Shown in pieces: positions 34,102-44,870 of a stretch of DNA of 64,000 nucleotides. The position numbers and the translations under genes are program-made. The notes under the pieces are model-generated. The model saw only the letters and a program-made list of their open reading frames with translations, was not told the origin of the DNA and did not search any database. This stretch comes from Catenaria anguillulae PL171 (lineage: Eukaryota > Blastocladiomycota > Blastocladiomycetes > Blastocladiales > Catenariaceae): the NCBI GenBank assembly GCA_002102555.1, contig MCFL01000033.1:62001-126000 (forward strand), written 5' to 3'. Positions within the stretch are counted from its first letter, which is position 1, and every line of letters begins with the position of its first letter.

Positions 34102-36214
34102 ATGGCAGTATCGCTGTCTGCCCTAGCTGATCACTATGTCCAGTTGGCCGCCATTACTCTCTGTCTCGCACTTCCACACTCTCAACGAGTACGAGTAGTG
34201 GCAGCGAGTCACGTTTGCCCGAGCGGCTGATTGCGCTGGCGCTCGCCTGCCTCGACGCCCAGTTCAAGCACCTCTCGGAGTCGGCACCAGCTGGACAAGT
34301 ACCTGACATGGTGACCAACCGGCTGCGAGTCGTCAAGTGCACGTTGAATTCGTTGCGCATCACAACGACACGTCCACCGCCGAATCCCACGCGCAAGACG
34401 CACTCGCCAAGGCATCGCTCCTCTCTGCCCGCCTCCCCATTCTGCACCCACTCCGCCCGCTCGTTGCCCTGACCCATGCCGTTTCCTGCTTTCGCTTCCT
34501 CCACCACGGCCGCAATCCGCAATTCCCATACTGCAAGCCGCACTCGACGAAGCCGTTGCGCTCGGATCCACAGCAGCCGCATACTCGCTCGCGCTCGCCC
34601 TATTGGCACACTTGCCGTGGCCCAAAGCAACCGATTTCTGGCGCACGACGTTGCTCGCCAAGATTGCATCCGCGATGGCACCCACAGTACCCGTGCTCAC
34701 AGCACACGCAACCGTGATGCTCGCACTGCGCGCGTTGACGGACCCGTCGGCGGCCATAGTAGCAAGTGGCAGGGTGGGCGACTCGGAGGCGGATCCAGAC
34801 GTGGACGCTGCCCGGACATTGCTGGCATACTACGACTCTGTGCATTCGGCGTGTGCAGCGGCGCAGGCGCCCATGCCGCCACCATTGTCCGGTTGGCTGC
34901 ACTGCTCAAGTCCCTGCTCGCACTCGCAACTGACAATCACGCCGACGCTTTGGCAGCAGCTCAAGCCTACTTGGCAACGCCACCAGCCGATCCCAGCAAG
35001 GGCATGCATGGACCGTGGATCCCAACACGGGCACTGTGCGCCTGTGCTTGCCGATGTGCCGAATGCACCGCGCCGTCCGCCAAACGAGCCTGTACGCAGC
35101 AGTGTGGTGGTTCTCGAATCGGTCGGAGCGGCAGACATGAATGTGCTGGCATATTGATAGTCGCGGTGGCAAAGGGCGCAGTTGGCGAGTGGGAGGCGGG
35201 CATGGAGGCGGCGCAGCATGCATATGGGTTGCTGGTGCAGAGTACGTCCACTTGCACCAAACGGTGATTGGGTAGCAGCAGAACTGACTCGTGTCTGTGT
35301 CATTTGTGCAGGTGCGGCAAGCTCGAGGCTGCCCGAGTTGCAGGGCATGCTGCTCTTGTACATAATCGATCTCGGGATTGGGTTAGGCAACTATCCGCTC
35401 GTCGTCGAGGTAATACTTACGCGTGCATTTTTTTTTTTTTTCGAAATCTCACTAAAACCTCAAGGCTATCTGTTTTCTCGGTTTTGATTGCAGTAGCTCT
35501 TGACCTGGTTGCGACCCTCCCAACCCCCCACCACTCCCTTCACTTCACTTGACCCTGGGCTCCCTCTTTCATGCGCTTCACGACCACCCACGTGCCCTTA
35601 CTCACTACAACCACATCCTCACCACATACCCATCCACGCCCGCAGCCGCAGCCGCCACACTTGCCTCTCACAACTCGTCGTGTCCACCCCTGACTCCCCA
35701 GTCGACGACGCGACCGCTGCTGCTGCCACCTCCCTCCTCACGCGCCGCGCCCACGACCCACGGCCCCACTCCTCCCTCACGCGCACATGCTCAAGGTCGT
35801 GACCACGCGCGAGCTCGTTGCGCGCAAGCAAGCCCTGTGGGCGCCATGGACAAGACACGGGTCTCGCGGGCTTCGGTCCAATGTATGCTCTTGGCGCTTG
35901 CCGGGTGGGTGTATGCACAAAGTCACGCGGTGGGCGAGGCAGAGCAGGCGTGGGGTCAGGCGGTGGAGGTGGGCGGGGGGGGTGGGGCAGCGGGTGAGGT
36001 TGGGAGGGTATGTAGTGAAGCAAGACACGCGGTGATGCAGTTGATTGGTGGTGTTGCTGCTGGTGGAGGGATGGGGGCGGAGGGAGCGAGACGGGAGAGG
36101 GAGTTGGCGGAAGGGTTGAGGTGCGAGGTTTGCAGAGGGTGGTGGCCAATCACAGCCTTGTTGTCCCCGAGCATGCTCCTGTTTGAATCATGCATCGTGT
36201 ATGCATCTTGTTAA
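34102..36214 (+). CDS. MAU2/SCC4-like cohesin loader subunit, TPR protein (frame-broken)
   Basis: MAU2/Scc4 partners NIPBL/Scc2 to load cohesin. The ATG at 34102 opens MAVSLSALADHYVQLAAI. Downstream pieces in changing frames read PERLIALALACLDAQFKHLS, VEFVAHHNDTSTAESHAQDA followed by LAKASLLSARLP, then KATDFWRTTLLAKIASAMAP and HATVMLALRAL. After introns at 35242-35311 and 35410-35493 come LPELQGMLLLYIIDLGIGLG and LGSLFHALHDHPRALTHYNH. The spacing matches MAU2: an N-terminal LALA-HY segment, a helix with HTDN-like HHNDTSTAESHA, and the TPR-like C-terminal repeats. At least four frame changes make exact exons uncertain. The C-terminal tail is Gly/Ala-rich. A generic TPR protein is the main alternative. 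Confidence 0.55.
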
Positions 36215-36737
36215 GGCTTCTGGCAAAAGCGTACTGATCAAATGAACCGGCCCGAAGGCAGAGTTGTATTGAAAGAAAGGAGGGCAAAGGAAGTAGAAGT
36301 AAAAAAAGACAAAATGCGTGACAGGGTCGCTTAGGCTCGGCTCATCGCGGCATCTCCATCCAACAAAAGACATCCGACACCACACTCGCAAACACACAAA
36401 CACAAGACAAGGAAATGCGTGAGGGAGAGAGAGGTGGGGCGAAACACAAGAGGGGGTGGGCAAAACGGAAAACAAGTCTACCCTTGTGCGATGAGGTGCG
36501 AGGAAGAGAAACCACACATTCGGAAGAAAAAGATAAGGATTAAGGGAGAGATTATAGAGCGGAGACAATGAACAACAAATGAGGAGAACACAAAGCGATC
36601 AAGTGCACGACATCAAACTGCAAAATGAAAGTCCAACAACAACACGACGGGGCATCATCATCAAACAATCACTCAACAGCGAGTCCTTGTTACACTACAC
36701 CAATGACTTGGCCATGGTGGGTGGACAAACCTCCTTC
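36215..36737. other. Convergent 3' region before RPS2
   Basis: No gene is seen. It is purine-rich and probably contains the RPS2 3' untranslated region. Confidence 0.4.
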
Positions 36738-37609
36738 TCAGTACCTCTTCTTGGTCTCGGTCTTTTGCAGGAACTCGGAGAACTCGTGGTAAGGGGCCTT
36801 GGTGAAGGCGGTGGTGGCCCAGAGATCGGGAGTCAAGAAGGCGTACGTGTTGCCAATGGCGGCAAACGTGGCCTTGACAAAGTTACCAAGGGTGGCAGTG
36901 CAGCCACGGGCCGAGGTGTAGCAATCGGCAATACCAGCGAGCTGGAGGAGCTTCTTGGGCACGGGGGCGGCAACGATACCGGTACCACGGGGGGCGGGCA
37001 CGAGGCGGCACAAGACGGAACCGCACTTGCCAGTGACCTTGGAGGGCACGGTGTGGGGCTCACCGAGGATGGTACCCCAGTAACCACGACGCACGGGGAT
37101 GATGGAGAGCTTGGCGAGCACAATGGCGCCGCGAATGGCCGTAGCCACCTCCTTGGACGTCTTGACACCGAGACCAACGTGGCCGTTCGAGTCACCAATG
37201 ACAACGAAAGCCTTGAAGCGGGTACGCTGACCGGCACGGGTCTGCTTCTGCACGGGCATGATCTTCATGACCTCATCCTTGAGGCCGCGGAGGAAGAAGT
37301 CGATGATTTGGTACTCCTTGATGGGGAGCGAGAAGAGGTAGATCTGCTCAATCGACTTGATCTTACCGTCCTTGACGAGACGGCCGAGCTTGGTCACGGG
37401 GACCCACTCCTTGTCGTCGTCCTTGCGGCCGCCGGGGCGAGCGCCACCGCGACCACGACCGCCACGGCCACGACCGCGACCAAAACCACCACGAGCTGAT
37501 CAAGATGGATGCGGGCCATGTCAGAAACATGATCCAAGCATCAACGGACAAAAAAAAAACAAGGAAAAGACGCACTGCCACGTTCGGCGGGGGGAGCAGA
37601 GTCAGCCAT
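36738..37609 (-). CDS. RPS2: 40S ribosomal protein uS5 (RPS2)
   Basis: A structural protein of the small ribosomal subunit near the mRNA entry channel, linked to decoding accuracy. The protein has 263 residues from exon 1, 37609-37576 ([11 protein letters not shown]), and exon 2, 37495-36738, split by an 80-base intron with a T-rich run. The N-terminus has an RGG stretch, a common arginine-methylation target. The S5 N-terminal domain shows [20 protein letters not shown] and [20 protein letters not shown]. The C-terminal domain has GRG-like [20 protein letters not shown] and [18 protein letters not shown]. The frame is intact and the codons are strongly biased to C-ending, as expected for high expression. 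Confidence 0.97.
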
Positions 37610-39323
37610 GCTGTTTGTTGAGAGGGGGGTTTTAACGAATCAGTTGTCTGCAAAAGTGGACCACAGCTGTCAAACCAAGAAGCGCGGCCATGAATTTGGG
37701 ACGGGCGAGATCCAAAAGAACACAGCAAGTTGGTCGAGATGCAGCACGCGCGCGGTCAGAGCGAGTGGGGGAGGTAAGCGAGGCAAGCGCATGTGAGAGG
37801 TCCACATCCATCATGATAGTTTTCAATTGACCAAGGCAAATGAAAAATGAACGAGCGTGCGTGGGTATCATTGAGAGCGCATGCCAGTGCGGCCCTGCCC
37901 GCAGGTGAGAAAGCATGCTCAATCCAGATCGAAGCAGAGGCCTAATGGTGCGTGTCGGAACACTGGCGGGGCAGTGGCAGCGTAATGATGGATGGGTGGT
38001 ACCGTGTGTGCGTGTGGCTAAGCGCGCGCCCTCTTCCCTCTGCGGCGGTTCAAAAAGTACCAACCGACCCCAACCGTTGTGGTCGGATTCGGCCGCTGGC
38101 CAAAGAAATGCATCCACAACAAGCTCTTAAACCATGCCCAAGGTTGCCACAAGGACACCCAAGGGGCTCAGGCCACATCGAGCAAGTGCGCTATATTGAC
38201 CAGTGCCACCAACCATCTTAGATGGAAGGTCCGCAAGCACTTTGGAGGATGAGGGCAGCAAGCAGCCAGGCACGACGGCAGACACTTGTCTATGGTTGGG
38301 AAACCGAGCAAGGACCTTGAACAGCAAGCGGGTTGACCAAGGACGCCCATGCCAGTCGTGCGATTATTCCCCTAGGCGGTACTTGGCCGAAAGGGGAGCG
38401 ACCGCACGCCTCCCGAGAAACCAAGACCGATGAGACCAAGGTTCGGGAGTGGTCTGGGCTTACTGGCATGGGCATCATTGGGTCGGCGTTACACGTAGTA
38501 CAGAGGCAAGTGTACGTTTGTTGCTGGGGTGCCGTTGTCTTGGCGGGAGGCTGCGGTTTCATCCCGCGCATCGTGTCGTGAAGAAAGGAAGGTATTATGG
38601 GAGGATGGGGGGGAAGGCATGCGTGATTTTGCATTGGGCGCTGGCTGTGTGTGCGTACATTCGTTGTTGTTCTTGTCGCCGAGAAAAAGAATTTCCTTGA
38701 CACTTGACGGACGGAGAGGGGCTGTCCATTGCGGCCGCCAGCCTTGGTCGTGAGTCGCCGATTGTTCTGGATGATGTGGATGGATTCGGGATGTGATTGG
38801 ATCGGGGGACTGCGGTAAGGATCGGCAGCGTGACACTCTGGATCGGCTCCGACTGACGGCTTCGCAACACAACACGGTCGGTGTGACTCAAAAACTCACC
38901 CCGACCGACTCCCTTAACTGGGACTGCCATTACAATCCCCCATGGAATACGCCGAGCAGACGGCCTCGTCTTGTGGTCCGATCCGCTGCCGACAACGAGA
39001 ACCACACACGTCGGCACACGTGACAATGAATCGAGCAACACTGACTGAGTACTTCATGTGTACACGCAGAAGACGTGGTCTAAAACAAGAAAGTAACATG
39101 TGTCGTGAAGCCAAGTCACAGCGGTGCTTTAGCTGGACATTGTGAGATGAGATTATGGATCCAGTGCTCAATACTGGGTTTGCCTTCCACATAGTATATA
39201 CTCAAAAATGGTGATACTGCTGAATTAGTATCTGTCACTTGCCAGATATTTATGAGAACCATCCAACAAAGATCCCATTATCCTCCACACACGCGCACAA
39301 AGCAGAATCCCTTGCGCTCGTCC
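37610..39323. other. 1.7-kb intergenic region
   Basis: It lies between the RPS2 promoter and the 3' end of the cyclin-like gene. Several short ORFs overlap on both strands but none shows family motifs or conserved splice joins. I see no tRNA or other RNA gene. Confidence 0.4.
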
Positions 39324-41385
39324 TCACCTTAATGACCTGCCCCCACCTCCATACCTGGCGGCCTGTGCCGCCGACCCAGCTTGCTGTGCATACGCCTCAA
39401 AGGCACGCATCGGGTCAATCACGCCATCATCCGGCACAGAAGTGGGCGCGTCGCCACTTGCTCCTGCCTTGTCCCCGCTGTTGTTGCCGAGCAAGTGGTA
39501 GTCTTCATACACGGGCGACACGGACGATGCAGAGTAGCTGCCAGTGCTGCCTGGTGCAGACAAAAACCCCGACGACGAGGCGATCGAGAGCGGTGTCGGG
39601 ACCGTGGCACTCGTGTGCATGTGATTGGCATCCAACGTATTTGTTGTGGGCGTTGTTGAGGGGCCAGAAGACGCGGTCATATCAACGAAACGCGACCGGA
39701 GTTCACCCTGAAGCAACCATTCGATAGTTTCTGGAAGAGCAAGCATTTCCGCATGTCAGTCATGAAATTGAAGCCACATGCATTGCATGCATCCATGTCA
39801 AGGTGAGATTTTGCATACTGTACACGGCGTCATCACACGTCCTGCCCAACGTCGTACACACCGTCTCAACCGATGGCCTCTCGTAGTCACTGGCGCTTGC
39901 ATGCGGCTGATGGCACATGCGCTCGTCGGATGCCTGCCGGTCCACAATACCAATCGCCAAGTACACACACGCGACGGCCACGTCCTCGACGACGAATTGG
40001 TTGACGCTTGCACGGAGGTGTGCGTCGTTGGCAATGCTCCAAGCCACGCCCACAATGGAGCGTGCTGCGGGCGGCGTGGCGGCGGGAAGGGTTGGTGGGC
40101 GATATGCTTGGATCGGATCCAGTGGCTCTTCGCAGTCGGAATCGTCGTCGGGATCCGAGTCTGGGTTGTAGGAGGAAAGGGTTTCGGACGTGGACGAGCG
40201 AGACAGTGGCGGGTGTGAGCGGGCAGGGTAGGGACTTGAAGATGACGCGGTGACGGCGGCAGTCATGGCCATCATGGGGCCTTTGAACTTGATGCGGGAG
40301 GACGACATGAGAGTGGAAGGTGGCGCAGGTGTTGTTGCGTACGTGGATGTGGATGGGTCGGTGGATGCTGATGAGGGCGGCGGAAGGTGCGGTATTGTGC
40401 TCGACATTATTTGCGGGCTTGCAGGCGACGACGAAGAGGGTGGCGAGAGCATGACCAAGTTGGGTGACGGTAAGTTGGATTCCGACATGTGCGGTGGTTG
40501 AAGCGGTGATGGCGACGGTCGTGGTGGTGGGTGAGATCCGTCTTGGTTGCAAATGCCAAACAACAGAAGCACGTAATCGACAATTAGGGTGTAAGCGAGT
40601 GGCACGGCAAAATCAAAGCGGAGGATGCGCAGAATGGTCATTTCAGCGCCAAAGAGCGAGTCGCGGTACTTCCAGTAGTTTGCGTCGACCGGAAGGAATT
40701 GGCGGTTGGTCATGATACTTGGGTGTCCAAGTTGAACCGTGGGTTAGTGTGAGGAGGTGCAGTCGGAAAGCGGAATGATTCAAAAAGAGGAGCGTACCGG
40801 TTGGCCGAGTTGATGATGTCGCGGACTTTGCGAGGGCAATCGGTTGCCTTGGTTGCGAGGTAGACGCATGTTGTGGCAAACAGCTGAGAGAGACAGAGCG
40901 TAAGCGCGCTTTGGGTAACTTGAATAACGAGTCCGTGAATGGAAAAAAAAATGCGTCGTACATAGCTATCGATTCGAGCCAAATCGGGCCATCGCTTCAA
41001 CTTGTCCTTGTCGCGTTTGAAGAGGTCGAGGCGGTGGTAGTAGAGGATGGCAGTGGCCATTGTGGTGACGGGTCTGTGGACGTTGTTTTTCGTTTCATGA
41101 TGATGTCAACATGAGCATTGACTGCATAAAAAGCCGCATCGCCCGCTAAATCAACTGAAAGCTCACATACAATCGTAGCCATTCAGCCAGCCCGCGGATC
41201 AAGTCGATGGGCACGAGTTTGTCGGAAGAGGGCACAGGGGGAGCGTGGCCGGTTGGCGGGATGGCAAACGGCAGCGATGCAGGGCGAAACTGGGGCGATG
41301 TTGAGTGGTCCCTGTCCCTGTCCCTATCCCTATCCCTATCCCTATCCCTGTCACGGGGGTCTCGCGGATGTTGGAAAATGCTCAT
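39324..41385 (-). CDS. Cyclin-Q (FAM58)-like cyclin
   Basis: The protein has 572 residues from exons 41385-41171, 41073-40962, 40883-40798, 40717-39819 and 39730-39324; phases agree across all four introns. The N-terminus carries an Asp-Arg repeat (DRDRDRDR). The first cyclin fold reads LIRGLAEWLRL, MATAILYYHRLDLF, LFATTCVYLATKATDCPRKV and DIINSANR, then YWKYRDSLFGAEMTILRILR. The last two blocks match cyclin-Q (DIINVSNR; LRDSIVQCELLMLRVLRF), the CDK10 partner. A long Ser/Pro insert of about 150 residues separates this from the second fold (VGVAWSIANDAHLRASVNQF; VACVYLAIGIV). The tail is Ser/Thr/Gly-rich. Cyclin K, L or C relatives are the alternatives. A CDK10-like partner gene is not in this window. 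Confidence 0.75.
41311..41352. repeat. CCCTGT/CCCTAT hexamer array within the cyclin gene
   Basis: About seven six-base copies on the plus strand encode the Asp-Arg repeat on the minus strand. Being hexameric it preserves frame and could vary in length. Confidence 0.75.
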
Positions 41386-41820
41386 CTGTTGCCGCGTGTC
41401 ACACTTCACGTTCCGACGAGGGGCGAGGAGGGCAGCGTTCAGGCTGGTTGGCTGATGGGAGTGAGGTGGTAGAGGGAAAGCGGCAAGGAAAATATGCCCG
41501 ATAGTGGGTATGAATGGATGGACTCGAGGGCTCCTTGCGAGTGGAATGCCCAGAGTAGCGAGTGCATTGGTCTTGTGGTAGGCTGTCAAATCTCGGTTAG
41601 CAAGTTGGACGTTGACTGGGTGACACAGGAGATCTGACGTTGGTGGAAATCATCGACAGCAATGACCCGCCGATCCGTCACCGACCGGTGCGCTCATCAC
41701 CGAAGATTGCGCGTACAGTGACGAAATAAATACAATGTAAAGCGGCATGCCAATGTAACTGACCACACGGTATTCCTCACTCGCTGCATTCCAACCTGTC
41801 AAGCAATTTTTACCGTCACC
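41386..41820. promoter_or_regulatory. Divergent promoter region (cyclin / VMA7)
   Basis: The region between two divergent genes. No distinct TATA box is seen; a gaaataaatacaatg stretch lies near 41723-41737, about 90 bases before the VMA7 ATG. Confidence 0.35.
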
Positions 41821-42270
41821 ATGGCCGCCACGTCTGCCGCGCAATACAAGGACCGCTTCCTGATTGGCGTCATTGGCGACGAGGACTCGGTCACGGGCCT
41901 GCTGCTCGCCGGCATTGGTCACATTGACGCAAAGCAAAACAAAAACTTCTTCATTGTCGACAACAAGACGTCCAAGCAGCAAATCGAGGAGGCCTTCCAG
42001 GCCATGCTCAAGCGCCGCGACATGGCCATCATTCTCATCAACCAGCACGTGGCCGAGCAGATTCGCGAGTCCATGGACGAGCACGAGGATGCTTTTCCGA
42101 CCATCTTGGAGATTCCATCAAAGGACCATCCCTATGATCCGTCAAAGGGTAACTTTCCCGTGCATCCCTTGTCGCTTTGGTTACTTCCTATTATACTCAC
42201 ACTGCGTTTTGGACGCGCACATTCAGATTCCGTCCTCAAGCGCGTGCAAAAGCTCTTTGGCGCCGACTAG
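41821..42270 (+). CDS. VMA7: V-type ATPase subunit F (Vma7)
   Basis: A subunit of the central stalk of the vacuolar proton pump, at the V1-Vo interface. The protein has 123 residues from exons 41821-42148 and 42227-42270, joined at [16 protein letters not shown]. Family motifs are visible: [20 protein letters not shown] at the start, [26 protein letters not shown], and [20 protein letters not shown]. Length matches the family (about 118-124). The frame is intact. The intron has a weak but canonical gtaact donor and attcag acceptor; reading through it would add an unrelated hydrophobic peptide and lose the conserved VLKRVQKL helix. Confidence 0.96.
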   Translation: MAATSAAQYKDRFLIGVIGDEDSVTGLLLAGIGHIDAKQNKNFFIVDNKTSKQQIEEAFQAMLKRRDMAIILINQHVAEQIRESMDEHEDAFPTILEIPSKDHPYDPSKGNFPVHPLSLWLLPIILTLRFGRAHSDSVLKRVQKLFGAD

Positions 42271-42402
42271 AAATCTCTCCAGTCACTCTCTCGTTCATAC
42301 ATATTCCTGTGCATATGTGTACATATCGTCGCCTTGCCCACCCTCTGTCTAATGAATTTACCCCCCGCCCCTTCTTTTTCTGCTTCTCTTTGTCCTTGCG
42401 CT

Positions 42403-44553
42403 CTACGTTGATGATATGCTCAACAACTCGGCCGCAATCACATGTTCCAACAAGATGCGCGCTGGACACACGTCCACCCACTCGTCCTCGTCATTTGCAT
42501 TGACTGACTCCGACACATGCGTCGCGGCTGCCTTGTGAACCGCTTGGCTTGCCCTCCTCCTCGCCCTCGCCGCGCGCCATTGCCCATCCTCTTGCAAGTC
42601 GTCGTCCAACTGCACGCGTCCCACAGCGTCAACTACCACCGCCAACTCGTCCACCAAATGCGCCGTCGGATACGGGCACGCCGCAAACCCGACCTGGCGC
42701 ATCATCAGGTGAAGCGACTTTGTGAGCTTTTTCGATGCAGATCGCAGCGCAATTGGATCCACCACCACTTTTGGATCATCAGAGGGAACATGCTCTGTCC
42801 CAAACACACTTGGCGACACTTGGGCTTGCACAGAGAGCAATATCAAGTATGCGGCAACCACTTGGGTTGCCTCCGTGCCCGTTGACACGCTCAATCGCGC
42901 ACTGACCCACATGCGGCACATGAGCATGGCCATCACTGCGGGCATGTACCTCGCCTGTTGCTTGATCTTGTACATCTTTTCGGGCTTGGTTGCTGACGAT
43001 AAACCTGGATCGCTTGCGAGCCGTTGGGCAACCGCCAGGCCATGGATCAATGGGAGCCAGACCTTGTCGACGAGCGCAGACAGGGCAATGACTGAAACAC
43101 CGCCTGGCGAGTCGGCCACGGCAGGTTGCACGAGTTGCGACACCCACAGATCCATCGCCCAGACATTGCGCCGGTCCGCCTGGCGGGCTGTCTCGCGGAC
43201 ATGTTGCAACAGCAATTTCCAGGGACAGCTCGAGACAAGATTTGAGAGCAAGACTGTCGGAGCCGCAACCAGAAGCGTGTTTGTCTTTTTGGTTTTGGTT
43301 GTGGGAAACAGATGACTGGCCAAGACCCGTGCAACCGTGTTTGCCGCAACTATCACATGCAACGGGCTCGCGTCCAATCTCAATCCCACATCTGCAGCCC
43401 GCCCACGACCGCCCATGACCTCGATCAAACGGCGTGGGACCTTGACTTGACCACCCATACCTCGGTCGTCCTGTGCCGCAATCATTTCCTCGGCCACCTG
43501 ACTGATGGTTCGTTGACCCACTGGCACCAACCCGACCATCCACCTGACCACTTCATCCCACACATGCTCCTTGCCTGTCCACGCCTCGGCCTCAAGCCAC
43601 CGTTTCGTCCTCGCCAGCCATTCCACTGGATACACGCCCGACACGTCATGGGCAGTGGCAACCAGGCCTGCGAGCGAGTTTTGCACGGGCGCAAGCGGAT
43701 CCATCATGTCGGTCGGCGGAACAAGAAGTGGCTGACAAAGTGTGTCGAGGATGGCGCGTCCGAGGTCGCTGGGGGTCCACGAGCAGAGTGGCGGCGTGGA
43801 GGCAGGTCTTGTTGCGGGCGAAAGTATGGATGCGTGGATGAGTGCCAAGTGGCCTGGGGTCAGCCGAGCGGGCGAAATGAGGGGTGCTTGTGGGGAATGC
43901 CGGGTGGCGAGATGCGCTTTGCACAGCAGGTGAATGAGTTTAGGCGCATCATGGGTCGATGCCGGGAGAGGTGTGACGGGAGCAAAGATGGATGCGCTGA
44001 GCGGTGGTTCGGTAGAGTGATAGGTTGAGTCGGAAATGGAATGTTTAGTGTCCCGCAGCGGCTTGCTGCCGTCATGGTCCCCCGGCTTGGCGGATACGCG
44101 GTTATGGTGAAGAGTGGATGTGTTGATGACGAGTTTGGGTGGTGCTTGTTTGATGGGTACAGCATGATGGGTGACTTGTGGCACATCCGACACTTGTGAA
44201 GTGTGCTCGTTTCGGCGACTTCTAAACCTTTCCGATGGATCTTGATCCTGGTGGTTCAGATGCGCGAGGAACAGGTGCGGACAAGGTGCCAGACCGCAAG
44301 AAAAGCAAAACCCATTGACTGACGCAAAGCAGCCGCTCGGAGTATTTTGTGATGAATCGTTCAGGGACCTCCTGTGTGGGAAACAGGAGTACTCCATGTA
44401 CTGGAAGTATTTGCTGGCTGTGAGTTGTTTGCAACTAGCCAAGTGCGATGTTGAGGGACGCAGTGCAGACATACGCTTGCCAGTGCATGGCCCGGGGTAG
44501 GAATGTCGATTGTAAGGTCCATGTTTGTTTTCACTTGACTCTGATACAAACAT
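42403..44553 (-). CDS. Unrecognised 716-residue protein, intronless
   Basis: I do not recognise the family. The frame is open for 2.15 kb with no intron and no frame change, unusual for this window. Near residues 75-105 lies a Cys/His cluster (FCFSCGLAPCPHLFLAHLNH) that could bind zinc. The next 150 residues are low-complexity Ser/Thr/His/Pro. From about residue 240 the protein is helical with conserved-looking blocks such as DLGRAILDTLCQPLLVPPTD, EWLARTKRWLEAEAWTG and EHVWDEVVRWMVGLV. An acidic C-terminal tail ends VCPARILLEHVIAAELLS. The first ATG may be upstream of the real start; Met28 is another candidate. It diverges from the SIKE-like gene and converges with VMA7. Confidence 0.6.
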   Translation of the reverse strand: MFVSESSENKHGPYNRHSYPGPCTGKRMSALRPSTSHLASCKQLTASKYFQYMEYSCFPHRRSLNDSSQNTPSGCFASVNGFCFSCGLAPCPHLFLAHLNHQDQDPSERFRSRRNEHTSQVSDVPQVTHHAVPIKQAPPKLVINTSTLHHNRVSAKPGDHDGSKPLRDTKHSISDSTYHSTEPPLSASIFAPVTPLPASTHDAPKLIHLLCKAHLATRHSPQAPLISPARLTPGHLALIHASILSPATRPASTPPLCSWTPSDLGRAILDTLCQPLLVPPTDMMDPLAPVQNSLAGLVATAHDVSGVYPVEWLARTKRWLEAEAWTGKEHVWDEVVRWMVGLVPVGQRTISQVAEEMIAAQDDRGMGGQVKVPRRLIEVMGGRGRAADVGLRLDASPLHVIVAANTVARVLASHLFPTTKTKKTNTLLVAAPTVLLSNLVSSCPWKLLLQHVRETARQADRRNVWAMDLWVSQLVQPAVADSPGGVSVIALSALVDKVWLPLIHGLAVAQRLASDPGLSSATKPEKMYKIKQQARYMPAVMAMLMCRMWVSARLSVSTGTEATQVVAAYLILLSVQAQVSPSVFGTEHVPSDDPKVVVDPIALRSASKKLTKSLHLMMRQVGFAACPYPTAHLVDELAVVVDAVGRVQLDDDLQEDGQWRAARARRRASQAVHKAAATHVSESVNANDEDEWVDVCPARILLEHVIAAELLSISST

Positions 44554-44870
44554 ACATCATGTACAAGTGCACACGAATCCACATCGTCTTGTACGCTGTT
44601 GTTCCCAACGTCGGCCTCTGCTCTGTGGTGGCAAACGCGCGTGGGCCTTCGATTCATCGCGTCCAACTGTGCAGAGACTGAGAGGCCAGCGTGGCAACGA
44701 AATATAGTCGAATGAACGCCCTCAACCAGACATAATCATCACGTTAACCCGAAGCCAATTACGGGAAGACCAGCGACAATCATATTATCCACATGCAGTG
44801 CAAATGCATTCATGCGTGCAAGTGCAACAGCCAATGAACCTCTGAATCCTACCAAGCAATCGCAAAAGCA
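44554..44870. promoter_or_regulatory. Divergent region upstream of the SIKE-like gene
   Basis: 317 bases between divergent genes; no clear motif is seen. Confidence 0.35.

Noticed and set aside
36579-37499. 306-residue plus-strand ORF with Gly/Thr-rich sequence
   Set aside because: It lies antisense to RPS2, a fully conserved gene; codon bias alone keeps the frame open.
37632-38117. 161-residue minus-strand ORF upstream of RPS2
   Set aside because: Overlaps the RPS2 promoter and shows no conserved motif or splice evidence.
41311-41352. Hexamer array taken as a telomere-like repeat
   Set aside because: CCCTGT/CCCTAT resembles CCCTAA loosely but is short, mixed and lies within a coding exon encoding Asp-Arg.
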